The notes under the pieces were generated by a model, which searched no databases, had not been told where the DNA came from, and saw nothing but the letters and a program-made list of their open reading frames with translations. Below are positions 1-8,407 of a stretch of 64,000 nucleotides of DNA, one piece after another (the first letter of the stretch is position 1; each line of letters starts with the position of its first letter). The stretch comes from Oxalobacter formigenes. Lineage in GTDB: Bacteria; Pseudomonadota; Gammaproteobacteria; Burkholderiales; Burkholderiaceae_D. The position numbers were made by a program, and so were the translations under genes. Location of the stretch: positions 112,303-176,302 of the forward strand of contig JAMPAN010000001.1 in assembly GCA_023667225.1 (NCBI GenBank). Direction: 5' to 3'.

Positions 1-37
1 AAAAAAGGGGGGCAATGCTGCTCCCCCTTTTTTTTGT
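1..37 (-). terminator. Rho-independent terminator of dps
   Basis: An A-run, a G-run (7-12), an 11-base loop region, a C-run (23-27) and a T-run (28-35) form a strong GC stem. Read on the minus strand it ends in a U-tract, placed just after the dps stop codon at 74. It would also work on the plus strand for a gene to the left of the window. Confidence 0.8.
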
Positions 38-73
38 TTTTCCCATGCCGGGATACGATACAGGCAAATACCG

Positions 74-598
74 TTATTTCTTCTTCGCCCTGGCAGCAGG
101 CGCAGCCGGGGCAGCGCCACGGTCAATCAGGCTTCTTAACATCCAGGCATTCTTTTCATGCACCTGCATCCGCTGGGTCAGCAAATCCGCTGTCGGGTCA
201 TCGCCTGCCGCATCCGCCAGCGCCATCACCTCACGGCTTAGGCGGCTCACCGTTTCCGAACCCGCCAGCACATCGCGAATCATGTCTTCCGCACCTGGAA
301 CGCCGTCCAGCTCCTTGATCGTTGCCAGCTTCAGGTATTCCTTCAGCGTACCGGGGGCAGGAAAACCCAGCGAGCGGATACGTTCGGCAATCGCATCCAT
401 TGCCGTCCACAGCTCGGTATATTGTTCCTCAAACATCACATGCAGCGTCTGGAACATCGGTCCTTTCACATTCCAGTGGTAATTATGCGTTTTCACATAC
501 AGCAAAAAACTTTCCGCCAGCACGCGGGAAAGCCCGCTGCTGATATTTTCCCTATCCTTGGCGCTCATGCCAATGTTGATTGCCGGAACTGCCGTCAT
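74..598 (-). CDS. dps: Dps-family DNA-binding ferritin-like protein
   Basis: A 174-residue Dps/ferritin-like protein that should form a dodecamer, oxidise and store iron, and shield DNA under starvation or peroxide stress. The intersubunit ferroxidase residues are visible: H41 and H53, then D68 and E72. Their spacing (12, 15, 4) is the same as in E. coli Dps. The motif HNYHWNVKG is typical. The C-terminus is a short Ala/Pro/Lys-rich tail ending in KKK, suited to DNA contact. The ATG is preceded by GGAGAAATAAC, a good ribosome binding site. The gene stands alone, with a terminator directly downstream. Identity is clear; DNA binding through the tail is inferred. Confidence 0.93.
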   Translation of the reverse strand: MTAVPAINIGMSAKDRENISSGLSRVLAESFLLYVKTHNYHWNVKGPMFQTLHVMFEEQYTELWTAMDAIAERIRSLGFPAPGTLKEYLKLATIKELDGVPGAEDMIRDVLAGSETVSRLSREVMALADAAGDDPTADLLTQRMQVHEKNAWMLRSLIDRGAAPAAPAARAKKK

Positions 599-601
599 GT
601 T

Positions 602-911
602 ATTTCTCCTTCACAGATCATTTATTATCAACAGCCAAAAACACCGGCAAAAACAGCCGGTTTCTGTTCATTCCCGGCCGGTTGTGCCTGCCGGATTATT
701 GTACCCCGATTTGGAAAAGGCTTCCTCACAAGCCAAACGCATCCGGCTGTTCTGGCGCAGCGCCCTCCTCCCGGCGCTGCTTCATCCACATGCGCCAGTA
801 AACGCCCCTGGCAGCATCCCCGCGTCATATTGCCTCAACAGTATGCCAAATGCCGGTAAACAGGTATGATTTTGCCTGTCAACCGCCAGTCCGGCGAAAA
901 AAGGAACATCC
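602..911. other. Divergent intergenic region dps / yggT
   Basis: About 310 bases between the divergent starts of dps and the yggT gene. It should hold both promoters, but no convincing -35/-10 pair or OxyR/Fur-like operator could be picked by eye. Short reading frames here have no recognisable product. An AAAGGA ribosome binding site lies at the right edge, serving the GTG start at 912. Confidence 0.5.
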
Positions 912-1451
912 GTGATATTCGTAGGCATCCTGCAAACCGTCATTGATATGGCAGCCGCCCTCTTCGGCGGGCTGATGCTGCTCCGCTTCTGGCTAACCGT
1001 CCAGCGCCTCCGCCCGCCCATGCAGGTCGGGCAATTTATCTACACCCTCACCAACTGGCTGGCTGCCCCGCTTTCCCGCCTCATTCCCGGCGGATGGGAA
1101 AGCTTCGCTGGCGCCGCCCTTTTCGCCCTGGCAGCCGCCATCATCAAATCCCTGGTCATGATTCCGGTTGTCATGCCAAAACTCATTCTCATCCTGGCGA
1201 TAATCAACCTCGTCAACTGGGTTCTCTACGGCATCATGGGCCTGCTCATCCTGGAAGTCATCTTCAGCTGGGTCAACCCCTACGCCCCGCTCGCCTCCCT
1301 GGTTGCCGCCTTAAACCGGCCATTTTTAACCCCTCTTCGCAAAATCATTCCGCCCATTGCCGGGCTGGACCTGTCCGTCATGGCGGCATTCATTATCCTG
1401 AACATTGCCGGCCGCTTCCTGCCGGAACTCATCTTCAGGGCACTGGCATGA
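912..1451 (+). CDS. YggT family integral membrane protein
   Basis: A 179-residue protein with two YGGT repeats, each a pair of hydrophobic helices. The first covers roughly residues 1-85 and the second 95-179, with the typical motif FSWVNPYAPL in the second. YggT proteins lie in the inner membrane; some family members have been linked to osmotic shock tolerance or cell and plastid division, and the biochemical role is unknown. The start is a GTG preceded by AAAAAAGGAA. The stop overlaps the start of the next gene as ATGA, so the two are probably translationally coupled. In related bacteria yggT usually sits beside proC and yggS; here those are about 6 kb away. Confidence 0.85.
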   Translation: MIFVGILQTVIDMAAALFGGLMLLRFWLTVQRLRPPMQVGQFIYTLTNWLAAPLSRLIPGGWESFAGAALFALAAAIIKSLVMIPVVMPKLILILAIINLVNWVLYGIMGLLILEVIFSWVNPYAPLASLVAALNRPFLTPLRKIIPPIAGLDLSVMAAFIILNIAGRFLPELIFRALA

Positions 1452-1750
1452 GCAAAGCCTGGCTTTCGGCAACCGCTTCGGGATTCCGCCTGGATGTCCA
1501 GGTCAGCCCCAACGGCAAAAAATCGGAAATCCTTGAGGCTTCAGATGATATTTTGCGCATCCGCCTGCAAGCCCCGCCGGTGGACGGCAAGGCCAATGAA
1601 GCCCTCATCCGCTTCGTGGCCGGGCGCTGCGGCCTGCCCAAAAGCCGCGTCAAAATCACGCACGGCCTCTCCAGCCGGAAAAAACGGCTCGAAATCGAAA
1701 GCGACAAACTAACCCTGCCCGAAATGGAAAAACGCTTCTCCGCCAGCTGA
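1448..1750 (+). CDS. DUF167 (YggU) family protein
   Basis: A 100-residue DUF167/YggU protein. The family core is visible: RIRLQAPPVDGKANEAL, followed by SRVKITHGLSSRKKRLEI. These small alpha/beta proteins are widespread and nearly always next to yggT; their function is not established. The ATG at 1448 overlaps the yggT stop by four bases (ATGA), which fixes this start over an in-frame one 354 bases upstream inside yggT. Family membership is secure. Confidence 0.87.
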   Translation: MSKAWLSATASGFRLDVQVSPNGKKSEILEASDDILRIRLQAPPVDGKANEALIRFVAGRCGLPKSRVKITHGLSSRKKRLEIESDKLTLPEMEKRFSAS

Positions 1751-1899
1751 AAAAGGCAAAAACACCTGCAGCGCCATCGCAACAGGCCTTTATTTTTGCA
1801 AAAAAGAACCGTTAAAAAGATAAGTGTTCCTGCGCGCTATCCGCCCCTATGGAAAAGCCGGTGCAAAAGACAGCAAACAATTTCAGGGAGTAAAAAATC

Positions 1900-2511
1900 A
1901 TGGCCATCACAGGCATCAACAGCTATGCCGCCTACGCAAGCTGCCCCATTGGCGCAAACAGGAACAACACCCCGGAAAACACACAGAAAACAGAAAAATC
2001 TGTCAGCAATCCGGAAGCATACCGGCAATATCTCACCGAAAAATACGACTGCCTCAAGAGCAAAGACTATACCGTCACCATCAATGCTTCCCTCTTGAAC
2101 CAGGCCGCAGGCGATGAAGAAAAAGCAGCATGGCTGGAAGAAAACCTGGCCCTCATCCCCGAAATCGTCGAAAACACCAGGGCAAAAATAGAAGCCGGCG
2201 GCGGCCGGATGCTCAGCTGCGGCATCACCATCGACGGCTATGACAGCATGACAATGATAGTATGCTCCCAATCGGAAGCTGCCACGGGAACAGAAAAAGC
2301 CGGAGAAACATGGCTGGACAAACTGCAAAAGAAAACCACAGAAAAAGCGGCAGAAAAGCGTATGGAAAAACGCAGGGACGATGCAGAGCAAATCGAACGC
2401 CTGATTGCCAAAGGCAGCAGCCTCAAAGCAATTTCAGGAAAAATCCTTGCCGGAAAAGGCATGGCCCCGGCTGCCGCCACACCTGGCAACAGGCTGGATA
2501 TCATGGCCTGA
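1900..2511 (+). CDS. Hypothetical protein, possibly DUF6033-like
   Basis: A 203-residue protein of unknown function with a good ribosome binding site (CAGGGAG, nine bases before ATG). The N-terminus is polar and low in complexity (residues 1-45, Ser/Asn/Thr-rich). A central segment (about 50-130) looks folded, and residues 135-175 are strongly charged (TEKAAEKRMEKRRDDAEQIE), probably a long helix or coiled coil. There is no signal peptide or membrane segment. The opening MAITGINSY resembles small uncharacterised proteins that I associate with DUF6033 in gut Firmicutes; this is from memory and weak. It lies next to the accessory patch on its right. No function is offered. Confidence 0.6.
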   Translation: MAITGINSYAAYASCPIGANRNNTPENTQKTEKSVSNPEAYRQYLTEKYDCLKSKDYTVTINASLLNQAAGDEEKAAWLEENLALIPEIVENTRAKIEAGGGRMLSCGITIDGYDSMTMIVCSQSEAATGTEKAGETWLDKLQKKTTEKAAEKRMEKRRDDAEQIERLIAKGSSLKAISGKILAGKGMAPAAATPGNRLDIMA

Positions 2512-2554
2512 TTCGGATAACGGCCAGACTGAAACATACTTCCCGAAACAGCCT

Positions 2555-3100
2555 TCAGGAAGAAGACGGTTCATCCTTTGCGCCCTTTTGTTTTCCGGTT
2601 CCGGCGGCAATCGCCCTGATGGATTGCCGGTAAAACTCCTCCACCGGCGAGAGATTTTCAGCCTGGAACTTCCTGTACTCTGCTTCGGCTTTTTTCATCG
2701 CCTGTGCATGGCTGGCCGCACCGGCTCCCTGAAGTACGTTCTCGCCTGTGGCGGCGGGGGACACGGCAAGATGCGCCGCATCATCGCTCATGTGCATGGG
2801 ATTATGGCGCATGGCCTGTATCTCGGCAAAGCCGAAATAACCGGAAACCAGATTGTTCAACAACTTTAATTCATCTGCGTGCAAATAATTTTTGGCAATG
2901 CCAATATCCTTTCTGGCGGGAAATTCCCCGAAAAAGGAGGTCAACCCCATAAAAGGCTTTTCCGCATCAGCCCGGTCCTACACCACTTCAGCCGCCGTTT
3001 GCCCATGCGCCGCATAATGCAGCTTGTTTTGCACCATTTTGAAAAAGGCTATGGATCCCCTGTTTTAATGGTTGAAACAGCATCCATAATCTGATAAATA
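2555..3100 (-). pseudogene. Degraded rhuM (virulence RhuM family), C-terminal remnant
   Basis: Residues from 2950 down to 2555 match the C-terminal part of RhuM proteins: FPARKDIGIAKNYL, then NNLVSGYFGFAEIQAM and GAASHAQAMKKAEAEY. Reading further upstream in the same frame recovers FFKMVQNKLHYAAHGQTAAE, a conserved RhuM segment, but it is cut by an in-frame TAG at 2978-2980 (minus strand) where homologs usually have Tyr. Beyond about 3050 the frame breaks again, and the N-terminal half is absent. RhuM is known from Salmonella SPI-3 and is often found near restriction or mobile loci; its biochemical role is unclear. The 5' limit given is approximate. The remnant borders the restriction-modification block. 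Confidence 0.8.
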
Positions 3101-3230
3101 CCCACATCACAGCTTGAAAAGCGACAGCAAGGTTAACAACATTTGATGACAGCAAATTCTTTCTTTATACACTAAAAACAAAATATAAAATTAATTTAGG
3201 ATTAGAATAAGTTGAGCAAAAACAAACAAA

Positions 3231-4763
3231 TTAGGGCTTTTCCCATATTGTTATGCTTTTTCTGAGCGCAGCCCTCCCAAACTTTTTCATTTGTTGGCTA
3301 CTATTACCTTTTTGTTGCTTTAAAACTAATACCTTAATTGGCCTGAAACCTATAGATTCAGCTATTGTAGTAGATAGAAAATCTACAGGGATAATCTCTC
3401 CAGCATAACGAACGTTATCATTAACAAAGGCGACTCTTGATCCCTTTGTACATATCCTAAAAATCTCATAAAAGATAAATGCGAGATCATGGAAATAACC
3501 TTTTACCATTGAAAGAATGCCACTATTGTTAACCTCTCCATTACTTTTCCTAAATTCCAAAGCACGCATTATTTCATTAAGGGCTGAACAATTTTCGATA
3601 CACTGCATTACTGAAGAAAAATCAGTGCTTTTATTAAGTAATTTGTAATATTCCTCAAGAAAACGAGTCTTAGGCTTATTTTCGACAGTACACGAAAGAA
3701 GCTCCTGTCTTTTTTTACGTATGTCTTCTTCCCCCACTCCAAGATATGCAAGTTCTAGTGCGTATGTTCGTGTATAATCGTATCGGTTACAGTATGGTGG
3801 AGAGGTGATTACACCGTTAACACTTTCTGAATCAAGTAAAGGGAGCCCGATTAAGGAACTATCTTGTATAAAGGTAATATTTCCTAGTGATACAGATATA
3901 TCCGATCGTTCTTGCAAGATGCGAATATTTTCAATCACCTCTTTGAAGTTCAAGTCGAAAGCTTCCTGTATAGAGGGTAACTTCCCCTTATCCAATGATG
4001 TAGCATAAGAAGCGAGTCCTTTTTTAGCACGTTTTGCATTTGCCTTGATAACTTTATCCGAACGCCTGTCCCAGCGAAGATATTGTCCGTCTTTAGCTGT
4101 ATAGCTAACAGTCTCAAGACATTTGAGGATACACAGTTCTGCTAAATTCTTAGCATTTTCTGAGAAATTTGAACTTTTAATAGATTCTGACAGGAAAGCT
4201 ATGTCTTTTCCAGTATCTCCTGGATATGCTCCTTTAGTTATGGTTATCTCTAGAACACTTTTAGCATATTTACTAGGCCTATGAAGTGTCGCAACGTATG
4301 AACTGAGATTCCTAAGCTCAGCAATATCAAAATGTAAAAAATTTTTCTTGGCCTCCAGAATAATCTTTGAGAAAGGCATTACGTCATATCCAATACTATT
4401 TATACCGTTCTCGCTTGCAGTCATGGCTGTCGTACCAGAACCGGCAAATGGATCAAGTACAGTTTGCCCCTTTGACAACCCACACTCATTAATGAGAAAT
4501 TTAACTAAATCAGAAGAAAATCCCTCTTTATACCTTATAAGAGAGTGAAGGGGATCTTTCTTGCTCGCTTGGTAACTTGCAGACTTCCGATTTAGAATTT
4601 CCGTAATTTTCACCAGTTCGGAATACTTCTTCTCTAGACGGCATCTTTCTATATCAATAAAAGATCCCCCCGCTGAGAAAGATTTAATACTATAAGCATC
4701 ATTACTAGAATCATTAGATTCTGGGAAATGCATAGGCAAAATGCACTGAATCTGAGGAGTCAT
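3231..4763 (-). CDS. Type II DNA methyltransferase (AvaI/BsoBI-type, probably N4-cytosine)
   Basis: A 510-residue DNA methyltransferase partner of the upstream endonuclease. The AdoMet-binding motif I, DPFAGSGTT, is near residues 104-112; the catalytic motif IV, TSPPYCNRYDY, is near 320-330. SPPY is typical of amino-methyltransferases making N4-methylcytosine, though N6-adenine cannot be excluded from the motif alone. The order motif I, long insert, motif IV resembles the alpha class. The ATG at 4763 overlaps the endonuclease stop as ATGA and has no separate ribosome binding site, implying coupling; an in-frame TTG lies 15 bases upstream. The gene is conspicuously AT-rich compared with its neighbours, a sign of transfer. 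The expected target is CYCGRG by association. Confidence 0.85.
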   Translation of the reverse strand: MTPQIQCILPMHFPESNDSSNDAYSIKSFSAGGSFIDIERCRLEKKYSELVKITEILNRKSASYQASKKDPLHSLIRYKEGFSSDLVKFLINECGLSKGQTVLDPFAGSGTTAMTASENGINSIGYDVMPFSKIILEAKKNFLHFDIAELRNLSSYVATLHRPSKYAKSVLEITITKGAYPGDTGKDIAFLSESIKSSNFSENAKNLAELCILKCLETVSYTAKDGQYLRWDRRSDKVIKANAKRAKKGLASYATSLDKGKLPSIQEAFDLNFKEVIENIRILQERSDISVSLGNITFIQDSSLIGLPLLDSESVNGVITSPPYCNRYDYTRTYALELAYLGVGEEDIRKKRQELLSCTVENKPKTRFLEEYYKLLNKSTDFSSVMQCIENCSALNEIMRALEFRKSNGEVNNSGILSMVKGYFHDLAFIFYEIFRICTKGSRVAFVNDNVRYAGEIIPVDFLSTTIAESIGFRPIKVLVLKQQKGNSSQQMKKFGRAALRKSITIWEKP

Positions 4764-5698
4764 AAAGAAAGAATCCAATTACAATATTCATACATCTGGT
4801 TGTCTTTTGTAAGATTAGCAGCCATATTAAGCCTATGTGACGAGAGTTGTGAAAATATTTCTTCTGCCATACTTTTTTCAATAGCTGCTCCCACAAAGGA
4901 AGTCATTATATAACGTTCTTTACGAGAATATGCGTTACGTATTCTTTCAAGCGCAGTGTTCGCTGTCTTCCAATGTTCATCAGCTCCTGCAGGGTCAATC
5001 CCGCCCTTCAATTCACCAAACATTAGATGCCGCGACGTCTCTTCGATTATCTTGCCGTTGGCGTAGCTATCATGGGAACAAGAAAATAAGCAAATATCAA
5101 CATTCTTATCTACAGCCCGAATTTTCATGTTAAAGTCTAGAGTTCGATTCCCTTTTCCGCAATTCCAAGATATAGCTTTGATGTCGCCCTCAATGCCAAA
5201 ATCATCAGAAGGTCTATTCCTCCAGACTTTTCCTTTATTAGAAAGCCAAAAATACTCTATATCAAACAGATTCAATACTGAAAGGAAATTTCTAACAAGC
5301 TTTTTCTGAGCAAGTGAGCCAATGACATTACGCATACTACCCCCAAGAGAATCGCCTTTGATAAGTAAGAAGCGGAAAACGACCTCGTCTATAAACTCAT
5401 CTCCTACGGGTTTTAGGAATTCTTCTATCATTTCGTTTATAGCCTTGGTCTTTGCCGATTCATCAAAATAAGCTATTGCCTTATCAGATAGGCCAGATGC
5501 TGTCAAGAGAGCAGAACGTATCTCCGGTATCACTAGTAGGTCATCTGGAGAGGCAGCTTTTGACGCAAAATATCGCAATGCTTTTGCCTCATCGATATAC
5601 GACTGCGCACGACGATTTTTCTCAAGCGCGAAATCAATAAATCCCTTACGGGTTTCAGCCCTAGAAGTTACCAAAGATTCAGCAGATAAAATTTGCAT
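4760..5698 (-). CDS. Type II restriction endonuclease, AvaI/BsoBI family
   Basis: A 312-residue endonuclease closely resembling BsoBI (about 323 residues), which cuts CYCGRG. Shared segments include SALLTASGLSDKA, FLLIKGDSLGGSMRN and GELKGGIDPAGADEHWKTAN. Counting from an in-frame TTG at 5710, the catalytic residues fall at D205, E233, K235 and H246, a constant offset of 7 from the BsoBI set D212, E240, K242 and H253 as I recall it. All four are present, so the enzyme should be active. The ATG at 5698 is preferred over the TTG; a TATAAT box lies about 17 bases upstream, so the leader would be short. The endonuclease gene precedes its methyltransferase, with an ATGA overlap and no controller (C) gene. 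Confidence 0.92.
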   Translation of the reverse strand: MQILSAESLVTSRAETRKGFIDFALEKNRRAQSYIDEAKALRYFASKAASPDDLLVIPEIRSALLTASGLSDKAIAYFDESAKTKAINEMIEEFLKPVGDEFIDEVVFRFLLIKGDSLGGSMRNVIGSLAQKKLVRNFLSVLNLFDIEYFWLSNKGKVWRNRPSDDFGIEGDIKAISWNCGKGNRTLDFNMKIRAVDKNVDICLFSCSHDSYANGKIIEETSRHLMFGELKGGIDPAGADEHWKTANTALERIRNAYSRKERYIMTSFVGAAIEKSMAEEIFSQLSSHRLNMAANLTKDNQMYEYCNWILSL

Positions 5699-5714
5699 AT
5701 CTTTTATCAAATCT

Positions 5715-5720
5715 ATTATA
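5715..5720 (-). promoter_or_regulatory. Possible -10 box of the restriction-modification operon
   Basis: A perfect TATAAT on the minus strand, 17 bases before the ATG at 5698. No good -35 at 16-18 bases was seen (a TTGAAA lies 21 bases away), so the assignment is tentative. No C-box-like repeats were found. Confidence 0.35.
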
Positions 5721-5861
5721 AAATTAATTTGAAATAGAGTTTTTCAATACTCACATTTAATTTATAAAAAGATTATAACGACACAAGATTAAGTACTAAT
5801 TTTAGAAAGCACTTCTTCAATACATATTAAATAGAACGAAATAACGCACATTTGCGCCGCC

Positions 5862-6449
5862 TCACTCCCCGTAAGGCGTCCGGCAAAAAGCCGGCGCGGC
5901 ATCCGTCATAGATAAAACCGCTTTTTCATACCGCGCCCAGTCAAAAAGCGGGCCGGGATCCGTCTTTCTTTCCGGCGCAATATGCTGGTGCCCGGTTATG
6001 GCTGAAACCGGATAACGCGAAAGCAAAAGCGCCGTCAGTTCCGCCAGCCTGCCGTACTGCGCCTCCGTAAACGCTTCCCCATCGCTGCCCTCCAGCTCAA
6101 TGCCAATGGAAAAATCATTGCAGCGCTCCCGGCCGCGAAAGCGGGAAAGCCCTGCGTGCCAGGCCCGGTCATCCGCCGAAACAAACTGGCAAAGCACCCC
6201 GTCGCGGCGCACAAGGAAATGCGAAGAAACACGCAGCCCCCTGAGCGCGTCAAAATAGGGATGCGCGTCACAATCCAGGCGGTTTAAGAAAAGATCGGCA
6301 ATACAAGGCCCGCCATACTCCCCCGGCGGCAGGCTGATATTGTGGACCACAATCAAATCAACCGGCATCCCCGGCGGGCGGCGGTCAACATTGGGCGAAG
6401 GGAGGCATACCGCCTCACGGCACCAGCCCCGGCTATCCAGCGTCAGCAT
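5862..6449 (-). CDS. ampD: N-acetylmuramyl-L-alanine amidase AmpD
   Basis: A 195-residue amidase_2 enzyme that cleaves anhydro-muropeptides in the cytoplasm during cell-wall recycling; loss of it derepresses AmpC-type beta-lactamases where AmpR is present. Zinc ligands are visible at H36 (VVHNIS), H154 (TGHQHIAPE) and D164 (KTDPGP), with K162 and E118 in the catalytic positions. There is no signal peptide, which fits AmpD rather than periplasmic amidases. It follows a PP0621-type gene by a few bases, an arrangement common in Burkholderiales. It marks the right edge of the AT-rich restriction block. Confidence 0.93.
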   Translation of the reverse strand: MLTLDSRGWCREAVCLPSPNVDRRPPGMPVDLIVVHNISLPPGEYGGPCIADLFLNRLDCDAHPYFDALRGLRVSSHFLVRRDGVLCQFVSADDRAWHAGLSRFRGRERCNDFSIGIELEGSDGEAFTEAQYGRLAELTALLLSRYPVSAITGHQHIAPERKTDPGPLFDWARYEKAVLSMTDAAPAFCRTPYGE

Positions 6450-6455
6450 CGGGCG

Positions 6456-6752
6456 TTACGGCCTCCTGCCGTGTTCTTCGCAGCAATATACCTTGCCGCG
6501 GTAAAAAAACGCCTCCGAAGCCGGCACATACACCCCGCAAGAAGCACACGCCACCATCTGCTCCACATTGGACGAACGCATCCCCTGCACACGCCTTTCA
6601 GGATCTTTAGGCCACTCGCCTGCCTGCATCCTTTCCTGCTGCCTGCGAAGATCTTCAGCCCTGAAAATCACCACCCTGGCAGCGCGTTTTATCTTGGCAA
6701 CCACCGCCGCAATCACCAACACAATCAGCAACAACCACAGTAACCCGCTCAT
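6456..6752 (-). CDS. PP0621 family membrane-anchored protein
   Basis: A 98-residue small protein with one N-terminal membrane helix (about residues 3-22, MSGLLWLLLIVLVIAAVVA) and a C-terminal region with paired cysteines, CASCGVYVP and VYCCEEHGRR, resembling a small metal-binding knuckle. This is the pattern of the PP0621 family. The ATG at 6752 is preferred because it opens directly on the helix and is preceded by a GGGGG purine tract; a reading frame extension of 11 residues exists. It is co-transcribed with ampD, seven bases downstream. Function is unknown. Confidence 0.8.
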   Translation of the reverse strand: MSGLLWLLLIVLVIAAVVAKIKRAARVVIFRAEDLRRQQERMQAGEWPKDPERRVQGMRSSNVEQMVACASCGVYVPASEAFFYRGKVYCCEEHGRRP

Positions 6753-6868
6753 GATTTGCCCCCGGCAGCCTCCTTCCTTTCCCATTATGCCCGAAAATTT
6801 GTCCGGCAGAGCGGCATTTCCCCGCCGGTTTGCCTATAATTGAAAAGCCTTACCTGGATAAACCGATT

Positions 6869-7564
6869 ATGTCTTCCATCATCGCAAACTGGCAGGCCGT
6901 ACAGGGCCGCATTGCCAACGCCGCAGAAAAAGCCGGGAGAGTCCCCGGCTCCGTCAGACTGCTTGCCGTCTCAAAAACCTGCCCGCCAGAGGCCGTTATC
7001 GAAGCTGCCCTGGCAGGACAGCAGGCCTTTGGCGAAAACTACGAACAGGAAGCCCTCGAAAAAATGCAGGCAATCCAAAAATGCGCGCCGGAACTGCGCC
7101 TTGAATGGCACTTCATCGGTCCCATCCAGAGCAACAAAACGCGCCGTATTGCCGCCGCCTTTGACTGGGTGCATTCCGTGGACCGGGAAAAAATCGCCCG
7201 CCGCCTTTCCGAACAGCGTCCTGCCGGATTGCCCCCCCTAAATGTTTGCCTGCAAGTCAACATCAGCCGGGAAAACAGCAAAAGCGGCACTGACGAAACA
7301 GAACTGTTTGCGCTGGCCAAAACCGTTTCCTCCCTGCCGGGGCTCAAACTGCGGGGGCTGATGGCCATCCCCGAACCGCAGGCAGACAAAACCCGGCAGC
7401 GCCAGCCTTTCAGGCAGCTCAAAAACCTGTATGACAAACTGCGCAAAGAGGGATACCCGCTGGATACCCTCTCTATGGGCATGACAGCCGATATGGATGC
7501 GGCCATCGCCGAAGGCGCCACCATCGTCCGCATCGGCACCGCTATTTTTGGACCAAGGAACTGA
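6869..7564 (+). CDS. YggS/PLPBP pyridoxal phosphate homeostasis protein
   Basis: A 231-residue YggS family protein (alanine-racemase N-terminal fold) that binds pyridoxal 5'-phosphate and buffers vitamin B6 and amino acid pools. The PLP lysine is K36 in LLAVSK, the same position as in E. coli YggS. HFIGPIQSNKTR and SMGMTADMDAAI, both phosphate-binding or signature segments, are present. The ATG at 6869 is used; an upstream frame extension lacks homology. A TATAAT lies at 6835-6840, a possible -10 without a clear -35. proC follows after one base, as in many proteobacteria. Confidence 0.92.
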   Translation: MSSIIANWQAVQGRIANAAEKAGRVPGSVRLLAVSKTCPPEAVIEAALAGQQAFGENYEQEALEKMQAIQKCAPELRLEWHFIGPIQSNKTRRIAAAFDWVHSVDREKIARRLSEQRPAGLPPLNVCLQVNISRENSKSGTDETELFALAKTVSSLPGLKLRGLMAIPEPQADKTRQRQPFRQLKNLYDKLRKEGYPLDTLSMGMTADMDAAIAEGATIVRIGTAIFGPRN

Positions 7565-7565
7565 T

Positions 7566-8393
7566 ATGACTTCTTCACTCAAAGCCGGCTTCATCGGCGG
7601 CGGCAACATGGCTTCCGCGCTGATTGACGGCATAGCAAACACCCTCACCCCGGGCAACTGTATCCACGTCATCGACCCCAGGCCGGAAGCGCTCTCCCGC
7701 CTGGCTTCCCGCTTTGGCACAACCGGTTCCACCGCCGCAGACAGCCGGCTCGAAGCCTGCGGCGTTATCGTACTGGCCGTCAAGCCGCAGCAAATCCGCC
7801 AGGCTGTTGACAGCATTCTGCCCTGGCTCCGGCAGCCGCTTATCCTTTCCGTTGCCGCCGGCATCGGCACGGCAGACCTGTCGCGCTGGATGAACGGCTA
7901 TGCCAGCATCGTCCGCACCATGCCCAATACCCCGGCCTTGATCGGCAAGGGCATCACCGGCCTCTTCGCCACCCCGTCTGTTACTGAAGCCCAGAAACAG
8001 ACAGCGCAAACCATCCTGCAAGCTGTGGGCGAAACCGTATGGATAAAAGAGGAAAGCCTGCTGGATACCGTCACCGCCATCTCCGGCAGCGGCCCGGCCT
8101 ATGTTTTCTACTTTATCGAAGCCTTGAAAGAAGCCGGCGAAAAACTGGGGCTTGATCCGGCCCAGGCAGAAAAACTCGCCATCGCCACCTTTTGCGGCGC
8201 AAGCGAGCTGGCCCGCCAGTCGGATGAACCTGTCCCCGTCCTGCGCGAGCGCGTTACCTCGCCGGGCGGCACCACCTTCGCCGCCCTGACCGTCATGGAA
8301 GAAAACCGGCTGAAAAGCCATATCATTGCTGCTGCCGAAGCGGCAGCCAAACGCAGTATCGAGCTGGGAGAAGCCTTCGGGAAAACCGCCTGA
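7566..8393 (+). CDS. proC: Pyrroline-5-carboxylate reductase
   Basis: A 275-residue ProC that reduces 1-pyrroline-5-carboxylate to proline with NAD(P)H in the cytoplasm. The Rossmann motif GFIGGGNMASAL is at residues 8-19. AVKPQQI and the C-terminal signature around SGSGPAYVFYFIEAL and VTSPGGTTFAAL are intact. Length matches the family (about 270). It begins one base after the yggS stop, so the pair is an operon. A hairpin follows the stop. Confidence 0.96.
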   Translation: MTSSLKAGFIGGGNMASALIDGIANTLTPGNCIHVIDPRPEALSRLASRFGTTGSTAADSRLEACGVIVLAVKPQQIRQAVDSILPWLRQPLILSVAAGIGTADLSRWMNGYASIVRTMPNTPALIGKGITGLFATPSVTEAQKQTAQTILQAVGETVWIKEESLLDTVTAISGSGPAYVFYFIEALKEAGEKLGLDPAQAEKLAIATFCGASELARQSDEPVPVLRERVTSPGGTTFAALTVMEENRLKSHIIAAAEAAAKRSIELGEAFGKTA

Positions 8394-8407
8394 TCCGGCA
8401 AAAAGCC

